Counted from the stretch's first letter, positions 18,067-27,730 are shown. The stretch: DNA of 64,000 nt from Rhodohalobacter barkolensis (GCF_002834295.1 NZ_PISP01000006.1:62001-126000), one strand, 5' to 3'. Numbers and translations: made by a program. The notes: generated by a model from the sequence alone, not told the origin.

Positions 18067-18426
18067 ATGAACATTGAATCTTTTCGCGACTATTGCCTTT
18101 CCTTTTCTGGCATAACCGAAGAATTCCCGTTTGATGAGAATACTCTAGTTTTTAAAGTAATGGGAAAGATGTTTGCCCTTTGTGATGTGGATGAGTTTGA
18201 AAGCATTAATCTGAAATGCGATCCGGAAAAAGCAGTTGAGCTGAGGGAAGAGTATCCCGGGCTGGTTGAACCGGGTTATCATATGAATAAAAAGCACTGG
18301 AATACAGTAAGCATGCAGGGAAATCTGCCGGATGATTTAATCAAGGAATGGATTAAGGATTCATATGATCTGGTCGTGGCAAAGCTGCCAAGGAGTGATC
18401 GGGAATTAATAAACAGCTCCGGCTGA
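18067..18426 (+). CDS. MmcQ/YjbR family protein
   Basis: A 119-residue protein with the CyaY-like fold family pattern: an N-terminal NIESFRDYCLSFSGITEEFPF, FKVMGKMFAL, LKCDPEKAVELREEYP and HWNTV. Family members are sometimes called DNA-binding, but the role is not settled. It starts 40 bp after the zinc exporter gene and is convergent with the MFS exporter gene. Confidence 0.9.
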   Translation: MNIESFRDYCLSFSGITEEFPFDENTLVFKVMGKMFALCDVDEFESINLKCDPEKAVELREEYPGLVEPGYHMNKKHWNTVSMQGNLPDDLIKEWIKDSYDLVVAKLPRSDRELINSSG

Positions 18427-18470
18427 AACTTAGTTACTCTCATTTCCGTGCTTCCGTGGCAAAAAAAATC

Positions 18471-18515
18471 AACCGCTGTCAGGAACCGACAGCTGTCGGT
18501 ACGCTGACAGGTTTT
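18471..18515. terminator. Nested hairpin between convergent genes
   Basis: Outer arms CTGTCAG / CTGACAG enclose a perfect central palindrome ACCGACAGCTGTCGGT. T-rich sequence follows on the plus strand and A-rich on the other side, so it may end both transcripts. It is related in sequence to the GACCTGACAGG palindromes at 4871 and 57758. Confidence 0.6.
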
Positions 18516-18517
18516 CT

Positions 18518-19768
18518 TCAGGCAGACTTCGAAATCAATCCAAAGGCAATCCAAACGGTTGCTGCTACAATAACCGCCGTAGCCACAAAAGGTAACCCAA
18601 AATAGACGGCAAAGAGCGCGCCGCCCCATGTCGGACCAATCATCCGGCCGAGTCCCGACAGGCCCTGAGAAGCGCCCATCACGGCCCCCACGTTATCTTC
18701 ACTCGCCTCTTTTGAAATAAGGCTTGTAATCGTGGGTGTATTCAAACTTTTCCCAAGAGCCATCAAACCGAGAAAGAGCGCTAACGTGAGCATGCTTGTA
18801 GAAAATGGAATCAAACCGAGCCCGATTACCATCAGAATATTACCGACCATAAAGAGCTTCTCTTCTGAAAAAGCATTGGTCAGCGATTTGATTAAAAAAC
18901 CCTGAACGATCACGGCAATGATGCCTATATAGAAAAACTGAATTCCTACCTGTTCAGCCGTCATGTTCAGCTGGCTCTCGGCAAAAAGAGGAAAGGCGCT
19001 GTACAGGCTTGATTCTCCAAACGAAAGCAGGAAGAAACCGATCACCAAAGGAATCAAGTATCCCCGGGCTGATTTTCCTTTCTGATCTTTCAACAAACGC
19101 CAGAATTTTGGCGTAAACACGCTGGGCCGGCGAAATACTTTCTCTCTGGGTTTGGATGTATCCACAGTCTCCGGCAGCTTGAACAGTACCATCAAAAAGC
19201 TACAGAATGACAGAAAAGCCGCAAAAAATCCCGGAAGGGCATAACGATTTTCTCCCATCCAGGCGGCAAAGTCTGTAAATCCCGCATTGGCTACCATTTC
19301 ATGAAATGTAGGGTGTATCAACGCGGTGGCCGTGGCCGGACCAATCACAAAGCCAATTCCAAATGCGGCTCCAATCAATCCCATTCCTCGAGCGCGATTG
19401 GCGCTGTCGGTTACATCTGCAATGTATGCCTGAGCCGTTGAAATATTTCCTCCCATCATGCCTGCTATTACACGGGAAAAGAAAAGGACTCCAAGCGATT
19501 CCGCCAGCCCAAAAACGATATAGGCTATGACCGCGCCGAATGTACTGAGAAGCATAATCGGCCGGCGACCAATTCGATCCGACCAGCTACCCCATATCGG
19601 TGAAAAGATAAGCTGCATAAATGAATAAACACTGTACAGAAGCCCGATCATCACAGCGGATGCAGCAAACTCCTGTGCATAAAATGGCAGAAGCGGAAGG
19701 ATGATGCCAAACCCAAGCAGGTCGATAACAACAACAAGAAAAACAGTTGCTAAGGCAGATTTATTCAT
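18518..19768 (-). CDS. MFS drug:H+ antiporter (DHA1, TetA-like)
   Basis: A 416-residue protein with 12 predicted helices. Motif A, GSWSDRIGRRP, lies in the loop between helices 2 and 3, and an antiporter-type motif C, GAAFGIGFVIGP, in helix 5. It most resembles TetA-type exporters, but the substrate cannot be read from sequence. It appears to be transcribed alone. Confidence 0.88.
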   Translation of the reverse strand: MNKSALATVFLVVVIDLLGFGIILPLLPFYAQEFAASAVMIGLLYSVYSFMQLIFSPIWGSWSDRIGRRPIMLLSTFGAVIAYIVFGLAESLGVLFFSRVIAGMMGGNISTAQAYIADVTDSANRARGMGLIGAAFGIGFVIGPATATALIHPTFHEMVANAGFTDFAAWMGENRYALPGFFAAFLSFCSFLMVLFKLPETVDTSKPREKVFRRPSVFTPKFWRLLKDQKGKSARGYLIPLVIGFFLLSFGESSLYSAFPLFAESQLNMTAEQVGIQFFYIGIIAVIVQGFLIKSLTNAFSEEKLFMVGNILMVIGLGLIPFSTSMLTLALFLGLMALGKSLNTPTITSLISKEASEDNVGAVMGASQGLSGLGRMIGPTWGGALFAVYFGLPFVATAVIVAATVWIAFGLISKSA

Positions 19769-19905
19769 GAAATGATTATGATCCGGTATTCTAAAGACTG
19801 CTTAAGATAGTTGCTTTGAATGTACATTTCATGAAGAAGTTGAAATGAGAAGATGAACTTTGATCGATGTATGGTTACAATGTTTCAGATAATCCGTTGT
19901 ACGGT

Positions 19906-20394
19906 TTACTCACCGCGTTGTCTCTTGGCCAGTCCCCTTAGAAAATTCCTCAGTACCTGATCACCGCAATTCTTATAGTTCCGATGCGTATCATCACGGA
20001 AAAATGCGCTCAGCTCAGTTTTACTCAAACTTAAACCTTCGCTCTCCAGAATATCAATGATATCGGTGTCTTTCAGTTTGAATGCAACCCGAAGTTTTTT
20101 AAGAACGATATTATTGGTAACCGGAGTTTGTATCGGCTGAGGGGGGTGTTTATCGCTTTTACCGCGAAGATGGAATATCACTCCATCCAAAAAATGTGCC
20201 GTCAGTTTATCATCAGTATCCTTTTCAACTTCAGTACCGTCTATTTTGGTGATGGTCTCCTTGTTGTCGCTGAAAATTTCGGAAACCTCTTCTCTTGAAG
20301 GCTGATAATCAGCCAGTTTTAGAAATTCAGCGATTTGGGCGTCATCCAAATCTAAAATGTAGCGGATACTCTTTATAACTTCGTCGTTTCGCAT
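19906..20394 (-). CDS. DUF1456 family protein (YehS-like)
   Basis: A 162-residue soluble protein made of two similar halves, each beginning with a short helix pair: MRNDEVIKSIRYILDLDDAQIAEFLKLAD and NIVLKKLRVAFKLKDTDIIDILESEGL. This duplicated helical unit defines DUF1456. Function is unknown. It ends about 140 bp before the start of the MFS gene on the same strand. Confidence 0.92.
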   Translation of the reverse strand: MRNDEVIKSIRYILDLDDAQIAEFLKLADYQPSREEVSEIFSDNKETITKIDGTEVEKDTDDKLTAHFLDGVIFHLRGKSDKHPPQPIQTPVTNNIVLKKLRVAFKLKDTDIIDILESEGLSLSKTELSAFFRDDTHRNYKNCGDQVLRNFLRGLAKRQRGE

Positions 20395-20490
20395 GGATAG
20401 AATTGCATTAATATTTATATGAGGACAAAAATACAGAAAATATCATCAAGCATCATTGGTGATCTTGTCACATTCGCGGTGATTTAACAT

Positions 20491-21318
20491 GGTATTTCTA
20501 AAGGTGCTCGTTTTTGATGAATAAGCAAAAAACTAAAATATCAACAAGTTGTCATTTGGGGTCAGAATAGAAATTCCATGTTTTTGGAAATAGACAAGCC
20601 TTGAGTGTTACCGCCTCTGTTAGATTCATGTTTTAAACAACTCCCTCTGTTCGGCGGATGGTGGGTTATGCCTCTTGTTCCCCGGGTTCCACCCGGGGCT
20701 ATTGATATTACATCCCTTCGGGATTATTCATGATTGCAGCCGCCCTAAACATCGTATTTCTGTAGGTGCTCGTTTTTGATGAATAAGCAAAAAACTAAAA
20801 TATCAACAAGTTGTCATTTGGGGTCAGAATAGAAATACCATGTTTTTGGAAATAGACAAGCCTTGAGTGTTACCGCCTCTGCCAGTTTCTTGTTTTAAAC
20901 AACTCCCTCTGTTCGGCAGATGGTGGGTTACGCTTCTTGTTCCCCGGGTTCCACCCGGGGCTAATGTTGTTACACCCTTTCAGGGTTTTTCTACCCCACG
21001 CTCAGGCACAGGGCTATTGATATACCATCCCTTCGGGATTATTCATGATTGCAGCCGCCCTAAACATGGTATTTCTGTAGGTGCTCGTTTTTAATGAATA
21101 GGCCAAAACCAACATTTCAACAAGTTGTCATTTGGATTCAGAATATAAATACCATGTTTTTAGAAATAGACCAGCCTTGAGTGTTACCGCCTCTGCCAGT
21201 TTCTTGTTTTAAACAACTCCCTCTGTTCGGCGGATGGTGGGTTACGCTTCTTGTTCCCCGGATTTCACCCGGGGCTAATGTTGTTACACCCTTTCAGGGT
21301 TTTTCTACTCCGAGCTCA
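20491..21318. repeat. Three tandem imperfect units of 262, 315 and about 251 bp
   Basis: Units start at 20491, 20753 and 21068, each with GGTATTTCT (or CGTATTTCT) then AGGTGCTCGTTTTT. Each contains the hairpins CCCCGGGTTCCACCCGGGG and, in units 1 and 2, TCCCTTCGGGA; units 2 and 3 also have ACCCTTTCAGGGT. Unit 1 lacks 53 bp present in unit 2, bounded by short GGGCTA repeats; unit 3 is cut off at its right end. Open frames in the units are repeat shadows. Nothing else was seen in this 966-bp gap between genes. Confidence 0.93.
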
Positions 21319-21360
21319 TACATAGCACTGAACTCTTGTCATTTTAATCCTGACAGGCTT

Positions 21361-22665
21361 TTATTTCTCAGCCTTTAGTTTAGCAATCCCCAATGCCTCA
21401 TCGGCTGCCTGTATGGTATCATCCAGCATATCATAGGTGAGCGTGTTAGAAAGGAACCAGCTCTCGAATGGAGAAGGCGGGAGATAGATCCCACGTTTCA
21501 GCATCTCATGGAAGAACACCTTAAAGAACTCCTGATTGGTGGTATTTGCCGTTTTGAAATCGGTAACTACTTCAGGCGTGAAGAAAATACTGATCATCGA
21601 ACCCACCTGGTTCAAATAGTAATCCAGCTCATGTTCATTGAGTACTGTCTGCAGACGTTTCTTCAAATATTCGGTCTTCTCTTCCAGTTCCACATAAATT
21701 TCAGGGTGTTTATCCAATGCACTGAGCTGAGCAAACCCGGCACTCATTGCCAAGGGGTTACCCGATAGCGTTCCGGCCTGATAGACATCACCCACCGGAG
21801 CAACCACATCCATAATCTCTTTTTTCCCGCCAAAAGCACCTACCGGCAATCCACCGCCAATGATTTTGCCATACGTTACAAGATCAGCCCAAACGTTATA
21901 ACGCTCCTGTGCACCGCCCCGAGACAAACGGAATCCGGTCATCACTTCATCAAAAATGAGAACTGTTTCGTGTTCATCACACAACTCTCGCAATCCTTCC
22001 AGAAAACCGGGTTGAGGAGGAATACACCCCATATTTCCGGCAACGGGCTCCACGATGATGGCCGCCACATTATCCTTGTTCTTCTTGAGGAGCTCTTCAA
22101 CGCTGTCCAAATCGTTATAGTTAGCGTTGAGCGTGTCCTTGGCTGTTCCTTCTGTCACGCCCGGACTGCTCGGTTTTCCAAGAGTCAAGGCACCACTCCC
22201 CGCTTTGATCAGGAACGAATCTCCATGGCCGTGATAGTTCCCTTCAAACTTGATGATCTTCTCTTTTCCGGTGTAACCGCGGGCAACACGAATGGCGCTC
22301 ATGCACGCTTCCGTGCCTGAATTCACCATTCGAACACGATCCACATTGGGAACCATTTGTCGAACCAGTTCCGCCATCTTGATCTCAATTTCAGTCGGGG
22401 CTCCAAAAGAGGTAGAGTTGAATGACGCATCCTGAACCGCTTTGATCACGGGCGGGTAGGCGTGTCCTAAAATCATCGGACCCCAAGAACCTACATAGTC
22501 GATATACTCATTTTCATCCTCATCAGTGATGATCGAGCCCTTCGCTTTTTTGAAGAAAACCGGAATTCCCCCCACCGATTTAAACGCCCGTGCCGGAGAG
22601 TTTACCCCACCCGGAATAAATTTCTGTGCCTGTTTAAAAAGAAACTCGCTCTTGTTCAGTAGCAT
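21361..22665 (-). CDS. hemL: Glutamate-1-semialdehyde 2,1-aminomutase
   Basis: A PLP enzyme that makes 5-aminolevulinate from glutamate-1-semialdehyde in the C5 route to haem. The 434-residue length is typical. Seen are [11 protein letters not shown] at the N terminus, the EPVAGNMG and [10 protein letters not shown] cofactor segments, and the Schiff-base lysine in [17 protein letters not shown]. It is on the same strand as htpX and hemB and directly abuts the tandem-repeat block at its 3' end. hemB, two steps on, lies 1.2 kb upstream beyond htpX. Confidence 0.97.
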   Translation of the reverse strand: MLLNKSEFLFKQAQKFIPGGVNSPARAFKSVGGIPVFFKKAKGSIITDEDENEYIDYVGSWGPMILGHAYPPVIKAVQDASFNSTSFGAPTEIEIKMAELVRQMVPNVDRVRMVNSGTEACMSAIRVARGYTGKEKIIKFEGNYHGHGDSFLIKAGSGALTLGKPSSPGVTEGTAKDTLNANYNDLDSVEELLKKNKDNVAAIIVEPVAGNMGCIPPQPGFLEGLRELCDEHETVLIFDEVMTGFRLSRGGAQERYNVWADLVTYGKIIGGGLPVGAFGGKKEIMDVVAPVGDVYQAGTLSGNPLAMSAGFAQLSALDKHPEIYVELEEKTEYLKKRLQTVLNEHELDYYLNQVGSMISIFFTPEVVTDFKTANTTNQEFFKVFFHEMLKRGIYLPPSPFESWFLSNTLTYDMLDDTIQAADEALGIAKLKAEK

Positions 22666-22707
22666 AGATTGTAGTCTTTGTATTATTAGAATTGGAGCTA
22701 AAAAGCT

Positions 22708-22814
22708 CCCCTCCTAAATAGGAGGGGGTTTGGGGGTGGTATAATTCATGAAAAGTTAAAACCAATGTGAGTTATAATTAACACACCCCTAAATCCCCTC
22801 TCAAGAGGGGACTT
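22708..22814. repeat. Head-to-head pair of AGGGGTGTGTT-type repeats, left of htpX
   Basis: First element: stem CCCCTCCT / AGGAGGGG (22708-22727) then TTTGGGGGTGGT. Second, inverted: ACACACCCCTAAAT followed by the stem CCCCTCTCAAGAGGGG (22781-22814). The second is the exact reverse complement of 23756-23789 across htpX. These may also end the htpX transcript. Confidence 0.88.
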
Positions 22815-22819
22815 TGTTC

Positions 22820-23710
22820 TCAGTCTGTCATGTTTTGTAGTGCGGCGATTCGATCTTCCAGCGGTGGGTGAGTCATGAAAAGTGCCTTAAATCCTTTTTT
22901 CTTCCCACCGGTAATTCCAAATGCCTGCATCGATTCCGGAAGTTGGTTGGGTACCTGTGACTCCGCTTTCAAACGCTGAAGTGCACCAATCATCCCCTGA
23001 CGGCTTCCAAACCGTGCACCGGCTTCATCGGCTCGGAACTCGCGGCGACGTGAGAACCAGAATACGATGGTGGAAGCCAGGATGGCTAATACAATCTCAG
23101 CAGCAATGGTGGTCACAAAGTAGCCGATTCCCAGCCCATTTTCATTTTTCAATATCACGCGGTCTACCGCAAATCCAATAACCCGTGCCAGGAACATCAC
23201 AAACGTATTTACCACTCCTTGAATCAAAGCAAGGGTAATCATATCGCCGTTGGCGACGTGACCAACTTCATGACCCAATACCGCTTCAATTTCTGCCTGA
23301 TCAAACCGCTGCATCATACCGCTGCTCACAGCTACAAGTGCTTTATTGCGATTTGCTCCGGTTGCAAAAGCATTTGCCTGCTGTGCTTCAAAAATACCCA
23401 CTTCGGGCATACCGATCCCTGCATCTTTGGCCTGTTTCTCGATGGTGCGAACCAGCCACTCTTCCCGGGAGTTTTGCGGCTTGTCGATAAGTTTAACTTT
23501 CATCGACCACTTTGCAATTTTCTTGGAGAGAAGGAGCGAGATAAAAGAACCCGCCATTCCGAACACAAAACAGAAGATCAAAAGTGCCTGAAGGTCCAGT
23601 CCTGTTCCGGCTTCATTGAGATAGGATCCCACACCCAATATGGAGAGGGTAATACTGGCAACAATAATAATGGCCAGGTTTGTCGCTAAAAATAGAAGTA
23701 CTCTTTTCAT
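22820..23710 (-). CDS. htpX: HtpX-type M48 membrane zinc protease
   Basis: A 296-residue inner-membrane protease for quality control of membrane proteins. Two N-terminal helices (about 7-25 and 40-62), the zinc motif HEVGH in VLGHEVGHVANGD, two further helices, and the third ligand region FRADEAGARFG are all present. It is bracketed by inverted copies of a 34-bp repeat and lies between hemL and hemB, so it may be an insertion into a haem gene group (inference). Confidence 0.96.
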   Translation of the reverse strand: MKRVLLFLATNLAIIIVASITLSILGVGSYLNEAGTGLDLQALLIFCFVFGMAGSFISLLLSKKIAKWSMKVKLIDKPQNSREEWLVRTIEKQAKDAGIGMPEVGIFEAQQANAFATGANRNKALVAVSSGMMQRFDQAEIEAVLGHEVGHVANGDMITLALIQGVVNTFVMFLARVIGFAVDRVILKNENGLGIGYFVTTIAAEIVLAILASTIVFWFSRRREFRADEAGARFGSRQGMIGALQRLKAESQVPNQLPESMQAFGITGGKKKGFKALFMTHPPLEDRIAALQNMTD

Positions 23711-23755
23711 TTTCTAAGTTTCGTTACTTGTGTTGTTAATAATATTCTTATTTAA

Positions 23756-23898
23756 AAGTCCCCTCTTGAGAGGGGATTTAGGGGTGTGTTAAAACGTTTC
23801 GTATAAAATCTTAACATGTAGTTTCACACGTAATCCGGTAACACACCCCTGATTGCTGCGCTGAACGCTTAGCAATCTGACCCCTCTGCAGAGGGGAA
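23756..23898. repeat. Head-to-head repeat pair, right of htpX
   Basis: The first element (23756-23790) begins AAGTCCCCTCTTGAGAGGGG and continues ATTTAGGGGTGTGTT. The second, inverted, starts ACACACCCCTGATT at 23841 and ends with the stem CCCCTCTGCAGAGGGG (23881-23896), with an extra AGCAATC-type hairpin inserted between. Confidence 0.88.
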
Positions 23899-23905
23899 TA
23901 GATTC

Positions 23906-24898
23906 TCACTTCCCTAAAAGAAGCCTTGCCGCATCTTTGGCGAAGTAGGTTGCGATCAAATCGGCGCCGGCTCGTTTGAACCCGATCAACGCTTCCATCA
24001 TCGCCTCTTCTTCATTGAGCCAGCCTTTTTCAGCCGCGGCCTTAATCATCGCATATTCGCCGGAAACGTTATAAACGGATACCGGCAAATTTACTACCTC
24101 TTTTACGGCCCGAACAACATCGAGGTACGGCAGACCCGGTTTTACCATAATGATATCCGCGCCTTCCTGCTCGTCTGTAATGGCTTCTTTTACAGCCTCT
24201 GTAACGTTCGATGGATCCATTTGGTACGTCTTTTTATCACCAAAACCGGGAGCAGAATCGAGAGCATCGCGGAAGGGTCCGTAGTAGCTGGAAGCATACT
24301 TGGCACTGTATGCCATAATTCCCGTATTCGGAAAACCGGCCTCTTCCAACGCTTCACGCATCATCAGAATTCGTCCGTCCATCATGTCAGACGGAGCCAC
24401 AAAATCGGCACCCGCCTCGGCATGACTCACCGCCATTTTTGCCAGTATATCCACGCTCTCATCGTTCAGGATTTCACCCTCCTTTACAATACCGTCGTGT
24501 CCAAAACTGGAGTAGGGGTCCATTGCAACATCGGTCATAACCACCATTTCCGGAAACTCCTCCTTGATGGTTCGAACCGATTTCTGCATCAAACCGTTTG
24601 GATCTAAAGCTTCAGTTCCCTCGTTATCTTTCTTATCGTCCGGAACCTTGGCAAAAAGAAGTACCGCCGGAATTCCGAGATTCTGAACCTCTTCAATCTC
24701 CTTTAACAACAGATCGAGAGTAAACCGGTAGTAGTCCGGCATGGATGGAATCTCTACCTTCTCATTTTTACCCTCCATCACAAAAAGCGGAGCAATAAAA
24801 TCGTTTACGGAAAGCTGATTTTCTGCAACCATTCGTCGCACATTTTCAGAACGGCGAAGGCGTCTCGGACGTGAATATGGAAACTCTGAATAACTCAT
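23906..24898 (-). CDS. hemB: Delta-aminolevulinic acid dehydratase (porphobilinogen synthase)
   Basis: Condenses two aminolevulinates to porphobilinogen. The 330-residue protein has both active-site lysines (MAYSAKYASSYYGPFRDA and MVKPGLPYLD). The metal-site segment reads DVAMDPYSSFGHDG: the cysteines of zinc-type enzymes are replaced by Ala and Asp, so this is a magnesium-type enzyme by family knowledge. Its ATG lies 14 bp after the stop of the ChaN-like gene, so both are in one operon. Confidence 0.98.
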   Translation of the reverse strand: MSYSEFPYSRPRRLRRSENVRRMVAENQLSVNDFIAPLFVMEGKNEKVEIPSMPDYYRFTLDLLLKEIEEVQNLGIPAVLLFAKVPDDKKDNEGTEALDPNGLMQKSVRTIKEEFPEMVVMTDVAMDPYSSFGHDGIVKEGEILNDESVDILAKMAVSHAEAGADFVAPSDMMDGRILMMREALEEAGFPNTGIMAYSAKYASSYYGPFRDALDSAPGFGDKKTYQMDPSNVTEAVKEAITDEQEGADIIMVKPGLPYLDVVRAVKEVVNLPVSVYNVSGEYAMIKAAAEKGWLNEEEAMMEALIGFKRAGADLIATYFAKDAARLLLGK

Positions 24899-24912
24899 TT
24901 TATAAATTCTCT

Positions 24913-25785
24913 TTAATAGGTATTTGTCATCGTTGAGGGAACGACCAGGGTAAAATCGGCAGACTGTAACTGTTCATCATCTACATTCTGCACATCATCC
25001 ACAGAGATGGTATTGATTGTTAAAACTCTTAGCTCCGGGCGCTGATCTTTCACATACCAAACAATTCCCTCGTAGTCATTAGAGTGATACGATCCGTTCA
25101 GTTGGAAGATTCGATCGCCCTCACTAAAATTTTTCAATAGAAAATGGGCCATGGTAGCATCCTTAACAGCCTGGGCATACACGATGTTCATTCCGCCGTG
25201 ACCCTGCGCCATCTCCAGCATACTTTGATAACCCGGAAGCGTGGTATCTACCTCTACAGGCAGAGGCATCATCCATTGCTTCGCTTCATCCGACAGCTCA
25301 TCCAGAATTTCCAAACCGTTGCCATAAACGGATGAGGCGTATCGGCGCGGAATGTTTGTGGCAATCAGTTTCATCTGATTCTCCTTTGCAAACTCAAGCA
25401 CCGGCTTATAGTCTGTGTCGTAATTATTCCAGAGACGTGCCTCATTTTCAAAACTGGACCGGCTGATCTTACCGGTAAAATACTCGTCAATCAGCAGCTG
25501 TTGGTCCGCTTCAAACATCTCCATTCCAACCTTTGTGGTTTTGGATGTATCGGCAGCCAGCTCCTGAACCATTTCAATCTGAAGCCAGTGAGCAATGGCG
25601 TTGTTGTGCAGTTCACCAAAAAAAACAAGGTCGCTGTTTTTCGACTGTATAATCAGACTTTGATAAGAGACCGTGTTTCCATTCTTACTGTAGATCAGAT
25701 ATGCCGGCTTGCCGGATTCGGGGACAAATCCGGTATACAAAAAAAGTACAGTAAGGGCTAAAATCGAATTCAGTAGATGTTTCAT
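24913..25785 (-). CDS. ChaN-like haem-binding protein
   Basis: A 290-residue exported protein (hydrophobic signal at 3-20, no clear lipobox). The ChaN/EreA-like motifs are FFGELHNNAIAHWLQIEMVQEL (Glu-x-His), GMEMFEADQQ and the late LNGSYHSNDY. ChaN family proteins bind haem and are often iron regulated. Transcription with hemB links haem uptake or storage to haem synthesis, which is inference from context. Confidence 0.88.
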   Translation of the reverse strand: MKHLLNSILALTVLFLYTGFVPESGKPAYLIYSKNGNTVSYQSLIIQSKNSDLVFFGELHNNAIAHWLQIEMVQELAADTSKTTKVGMEMFEADQQLLIDEYFTGKISRSSFENEARLWNNYDTDYKPVLEFAKENQMKLIATNIPRRYASSVYGNGLEILDELSDEAKQWMMPLPVEVDTTLPGYQSMLEMAQGHGGMNIVYAQAVKDATMAHFLLKNFSEGDRIFQLNGSYHSNDYEGIVWYVKDQRPELRVLTINTISVDDVQNVDDEQLQSADFTLVVPSTMTNTY

Positions 25786-25935
25786 TTACGAACGATTACG
25801 TTTTTACTAGGTGCAATCTTTTATTCCTTTGTTTCAGATATACTTCCATTTTGTACTCGGCTTCATACAGTCTGGTGCAACATAACATCTGATCGATCTG
25901 AAAATAGTCAGAAATAATGAAGTTCAAGTAAAGAA

Positions 25936-27594
25936 TCAGGGAGCCTGCATCAGCATCTCTTCCCGAACCGCCTGAAACTCATCCCCATCTTCCCAGCTCA
26001 TCATCTCATCATCGTTCAGTATGTTGAAACTGGATCTGAAGAATAAATGAACATCTTTCTCCATTCCGCTTAAATCCCAGTACTCATTGATTTCATCGCC
26101 CACAGAGTGGTAGTTTACAGCACTGAGGCTGTCAACCGTTTCGATAAAGTCATCAGGCTTATTTACGTAATCGCGTCCCGGATTCGGAAAGATAGCCGGG
26201 ATACCGACTCGAGCCAGCGAGAAGTGATCCGAGCGGTAGAAAAAGCCCTGCTCCGGATTTGGATCCGGTTTCACAACACGCCCTTCCTGCTCAGCATACA
26301 TTTCAATCACATCTGAAATGGAATTTCTGCCGTATCCAACCAGAACCACGTCCTCCGTTTCGCCATACACCTGCATACCGTCCATGTTAAAGTTGGCAGT
26401 TACCTTTCCGGGATGAACCGTTGGATTTTGCGACCAGTAGAGCGATCCCAATAGTCCCATCTCCTCAGCACCTACAAAAAGGAACAGAGCACTTCGTCGC
26501 ATCTCCGGCTCAAGCTGCTTATACGCATTTGCCATCTCCAGTACAGCACTTACTCCGGCCGCATTGTCGAGCGCACCGTTGTTGATGGAGTCACCATCCA
26601 CAGGGTTCGTAACACCCAGGTGATCGTAATGTGCGGTAAACACAACATATTCATCTTTCAAGTCCTCATCACTTCCTTCGATTTGACCCAGCACATTTCG
26701 GCTCGACATGTCGCTGTAGGTTGCGGTCAATTCAACATCCAGTGATACTCCTTCCATCGGAACCGGTTCAAAATCACGCTCTTCGGCGGCATCCAGCATC
26801 TCTTCCAAATCCAGGCCGGCAAGCTCAAACAAATTTTCGCTATGCTCTTCGGTCAGCCAGCCGTTAAATTCAGGCTTTGAACCGGAATCACCCTCCTCCT
26901 TCAGGGCAAAACGCTCACGGCCCCAGCTGTTCTCGATCACCGACCAGCCATAGCCGGCTGTTGGAGTAGTGTGAATAATGATTGCACCCAATGCCCCCAT
27001 CTCTTCCGCTTTCTCAAACTTGTAGCTCCATCGGCCATAGTAGAGACGGGAATCACCATCAAAAATTTCCGGATCGCCTGAAGGATCACTGTTTTTAAAA
27101 ACCAAAACCTTTCCTTCCACATCGGTTTCCTTATAGTCATCCCAGTCAAATTCGGGGGCTTGAATTCCATAGCCCACATAGAGCAGCTCAGCATTCTGAA
27201 GCTCAACCCGTTCAGCCTCATTGCTCGGCCACGCCATAAAATCGGTTCTGAACCCCAGTTCCTCTTCTATCTGACCGTTGCTGCGAATATTCATAGTTGC
27301 CGCAGAACCATCCACCTGTTGTCCCAAAAGCGGAATTTCCTGAACAAAGGATCCGTCAACCATTCCAGGCTCAACTCCTATCTGCTCCATGGTTTCAATC
27401 AGATAGTCTACCGTTAAATCCTCGCCACGCGTTGCGGGAGCCCGGCCTTCAAATTCATCGGATGAGAGTACTTCTATATGGCTCATTAAAGATTCAGCCG
27501 TGATAGATTCCACAGCTTGTTCCACGGGAGGTTCACTGCAGGAAAATGTAAAGAGTATTGTAACGGGGATGATATAAAGTAGATTCCGATTCAT
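25936..27594 (-). CDS. M28 family zinc aminopeptidase, lipoprotein
   Basis: The signal peptide ends in FTFSC, a plausible lipobox, giving a cell-surface or periplasmic lipoprotein of 552 residues. Zinc ligands of the M28 fold are visible in order: HYDHLG, NNGALDNAAGV, GAEEMGLLGS, NFNMDGM and, near the end, YRSDHFSLA. A PA-like insert lies at about 125-290. It should remove N-terminal residues from peptides for nutrition. It appears monocistronic. Confidence 0.93.
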   Translation of the reverse strand: MNRNLLYIIPVTILFTFSCSEPPVEQAVESITAESLMSHIEVLSSDEFEGRAPATRGEDLTVDYLIETMEQIGVEPGMVDGSFVQEIPLLGQQVDGSAATMNIRSNGQIEEELGFRTDFMAWPSNEAERVELQNAELLYVGYGIQAPEFDWDDYKETDVEGKVLVFKNSDPSGDPEIFDGDSRLYYGRWSYKFEKAEEMGALGAIIIHTTPTAGYGWSVIENSWGRERFALKEEGDSGSKPEFNGWLTEEHSENLFELAGLDLEEMLDAAEERDFEPVPMEGVSLDVELTATYSDMSSRNVLGQIEGSDEDLKDEYVVFTAHYDHLGVTNPVDGDSINNGALDNAAGVSAVLEMANAYKQLEPEMRRSALFLFVGAEEMGLLGSLYWSQNPTVHPGKVTANFNMDGMQVYGETEDVVLVGYGRNSISDVIEMYAEQEGRVVKPDPNPEQGFFYRSDHFSLARVGIPAIFPNPGRDYVNKPDDFIETVDSLSAVNYHSVGDEINEYWDLSGMEKDVHLFFRSSFNILNDDEMMSWEDGDEFQAVREEMLMQAP

Positions 27595-27647
27595 GGTGTT
27601 ATAAAGTTTGTTTGGGATAGTGTGGTTATTTCTTGTTGTGATGACTT

Positions 27648-27730
27648 AAGAGGCCCACCTTTGAAGGGGATTTAGGGGGGATGAACACCCCTTGCCCGCT
27701 AACGCGGACGCTCCCCTCAAGGGGAGAATT
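27648..27730. repeat. Degenerate head-to-head pair of AGGGGTGTGTT-type repeats
   Basis: Left half reads TTTGAAGGGGATTTAGGGG with a decayed stem. The right half starts AACACCCCTTG, contains a GCCCGCTAACGCGGACG-like insert and ends with the stem CTCCCCTCAAGGGGAG. It lies between divergent genes (M28 peptidase and SDR), so it cannot be a terminator for either. Confidence 0.75.

Noticed and set aside
20491-21318. CRISPR array
   Set aside because: Units are over 250 bp with no short direct-repeat/spacer pattern, and no cas gene is present in the window.
20867-21378. Two similar 65-75 codon frames beginning MLPPLPVSCFK
   Set aside because: They are the same frame in two repeat units, run through GC hairpins and even into the hemL end; no ribosome site. 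Repeat shadows.
22820-23710. Composite transposon carrying htpX
   Set aside because: Inverted repeats are exact but short, and no transposase or target-site duplication is visible; kept only as a hypothesis.
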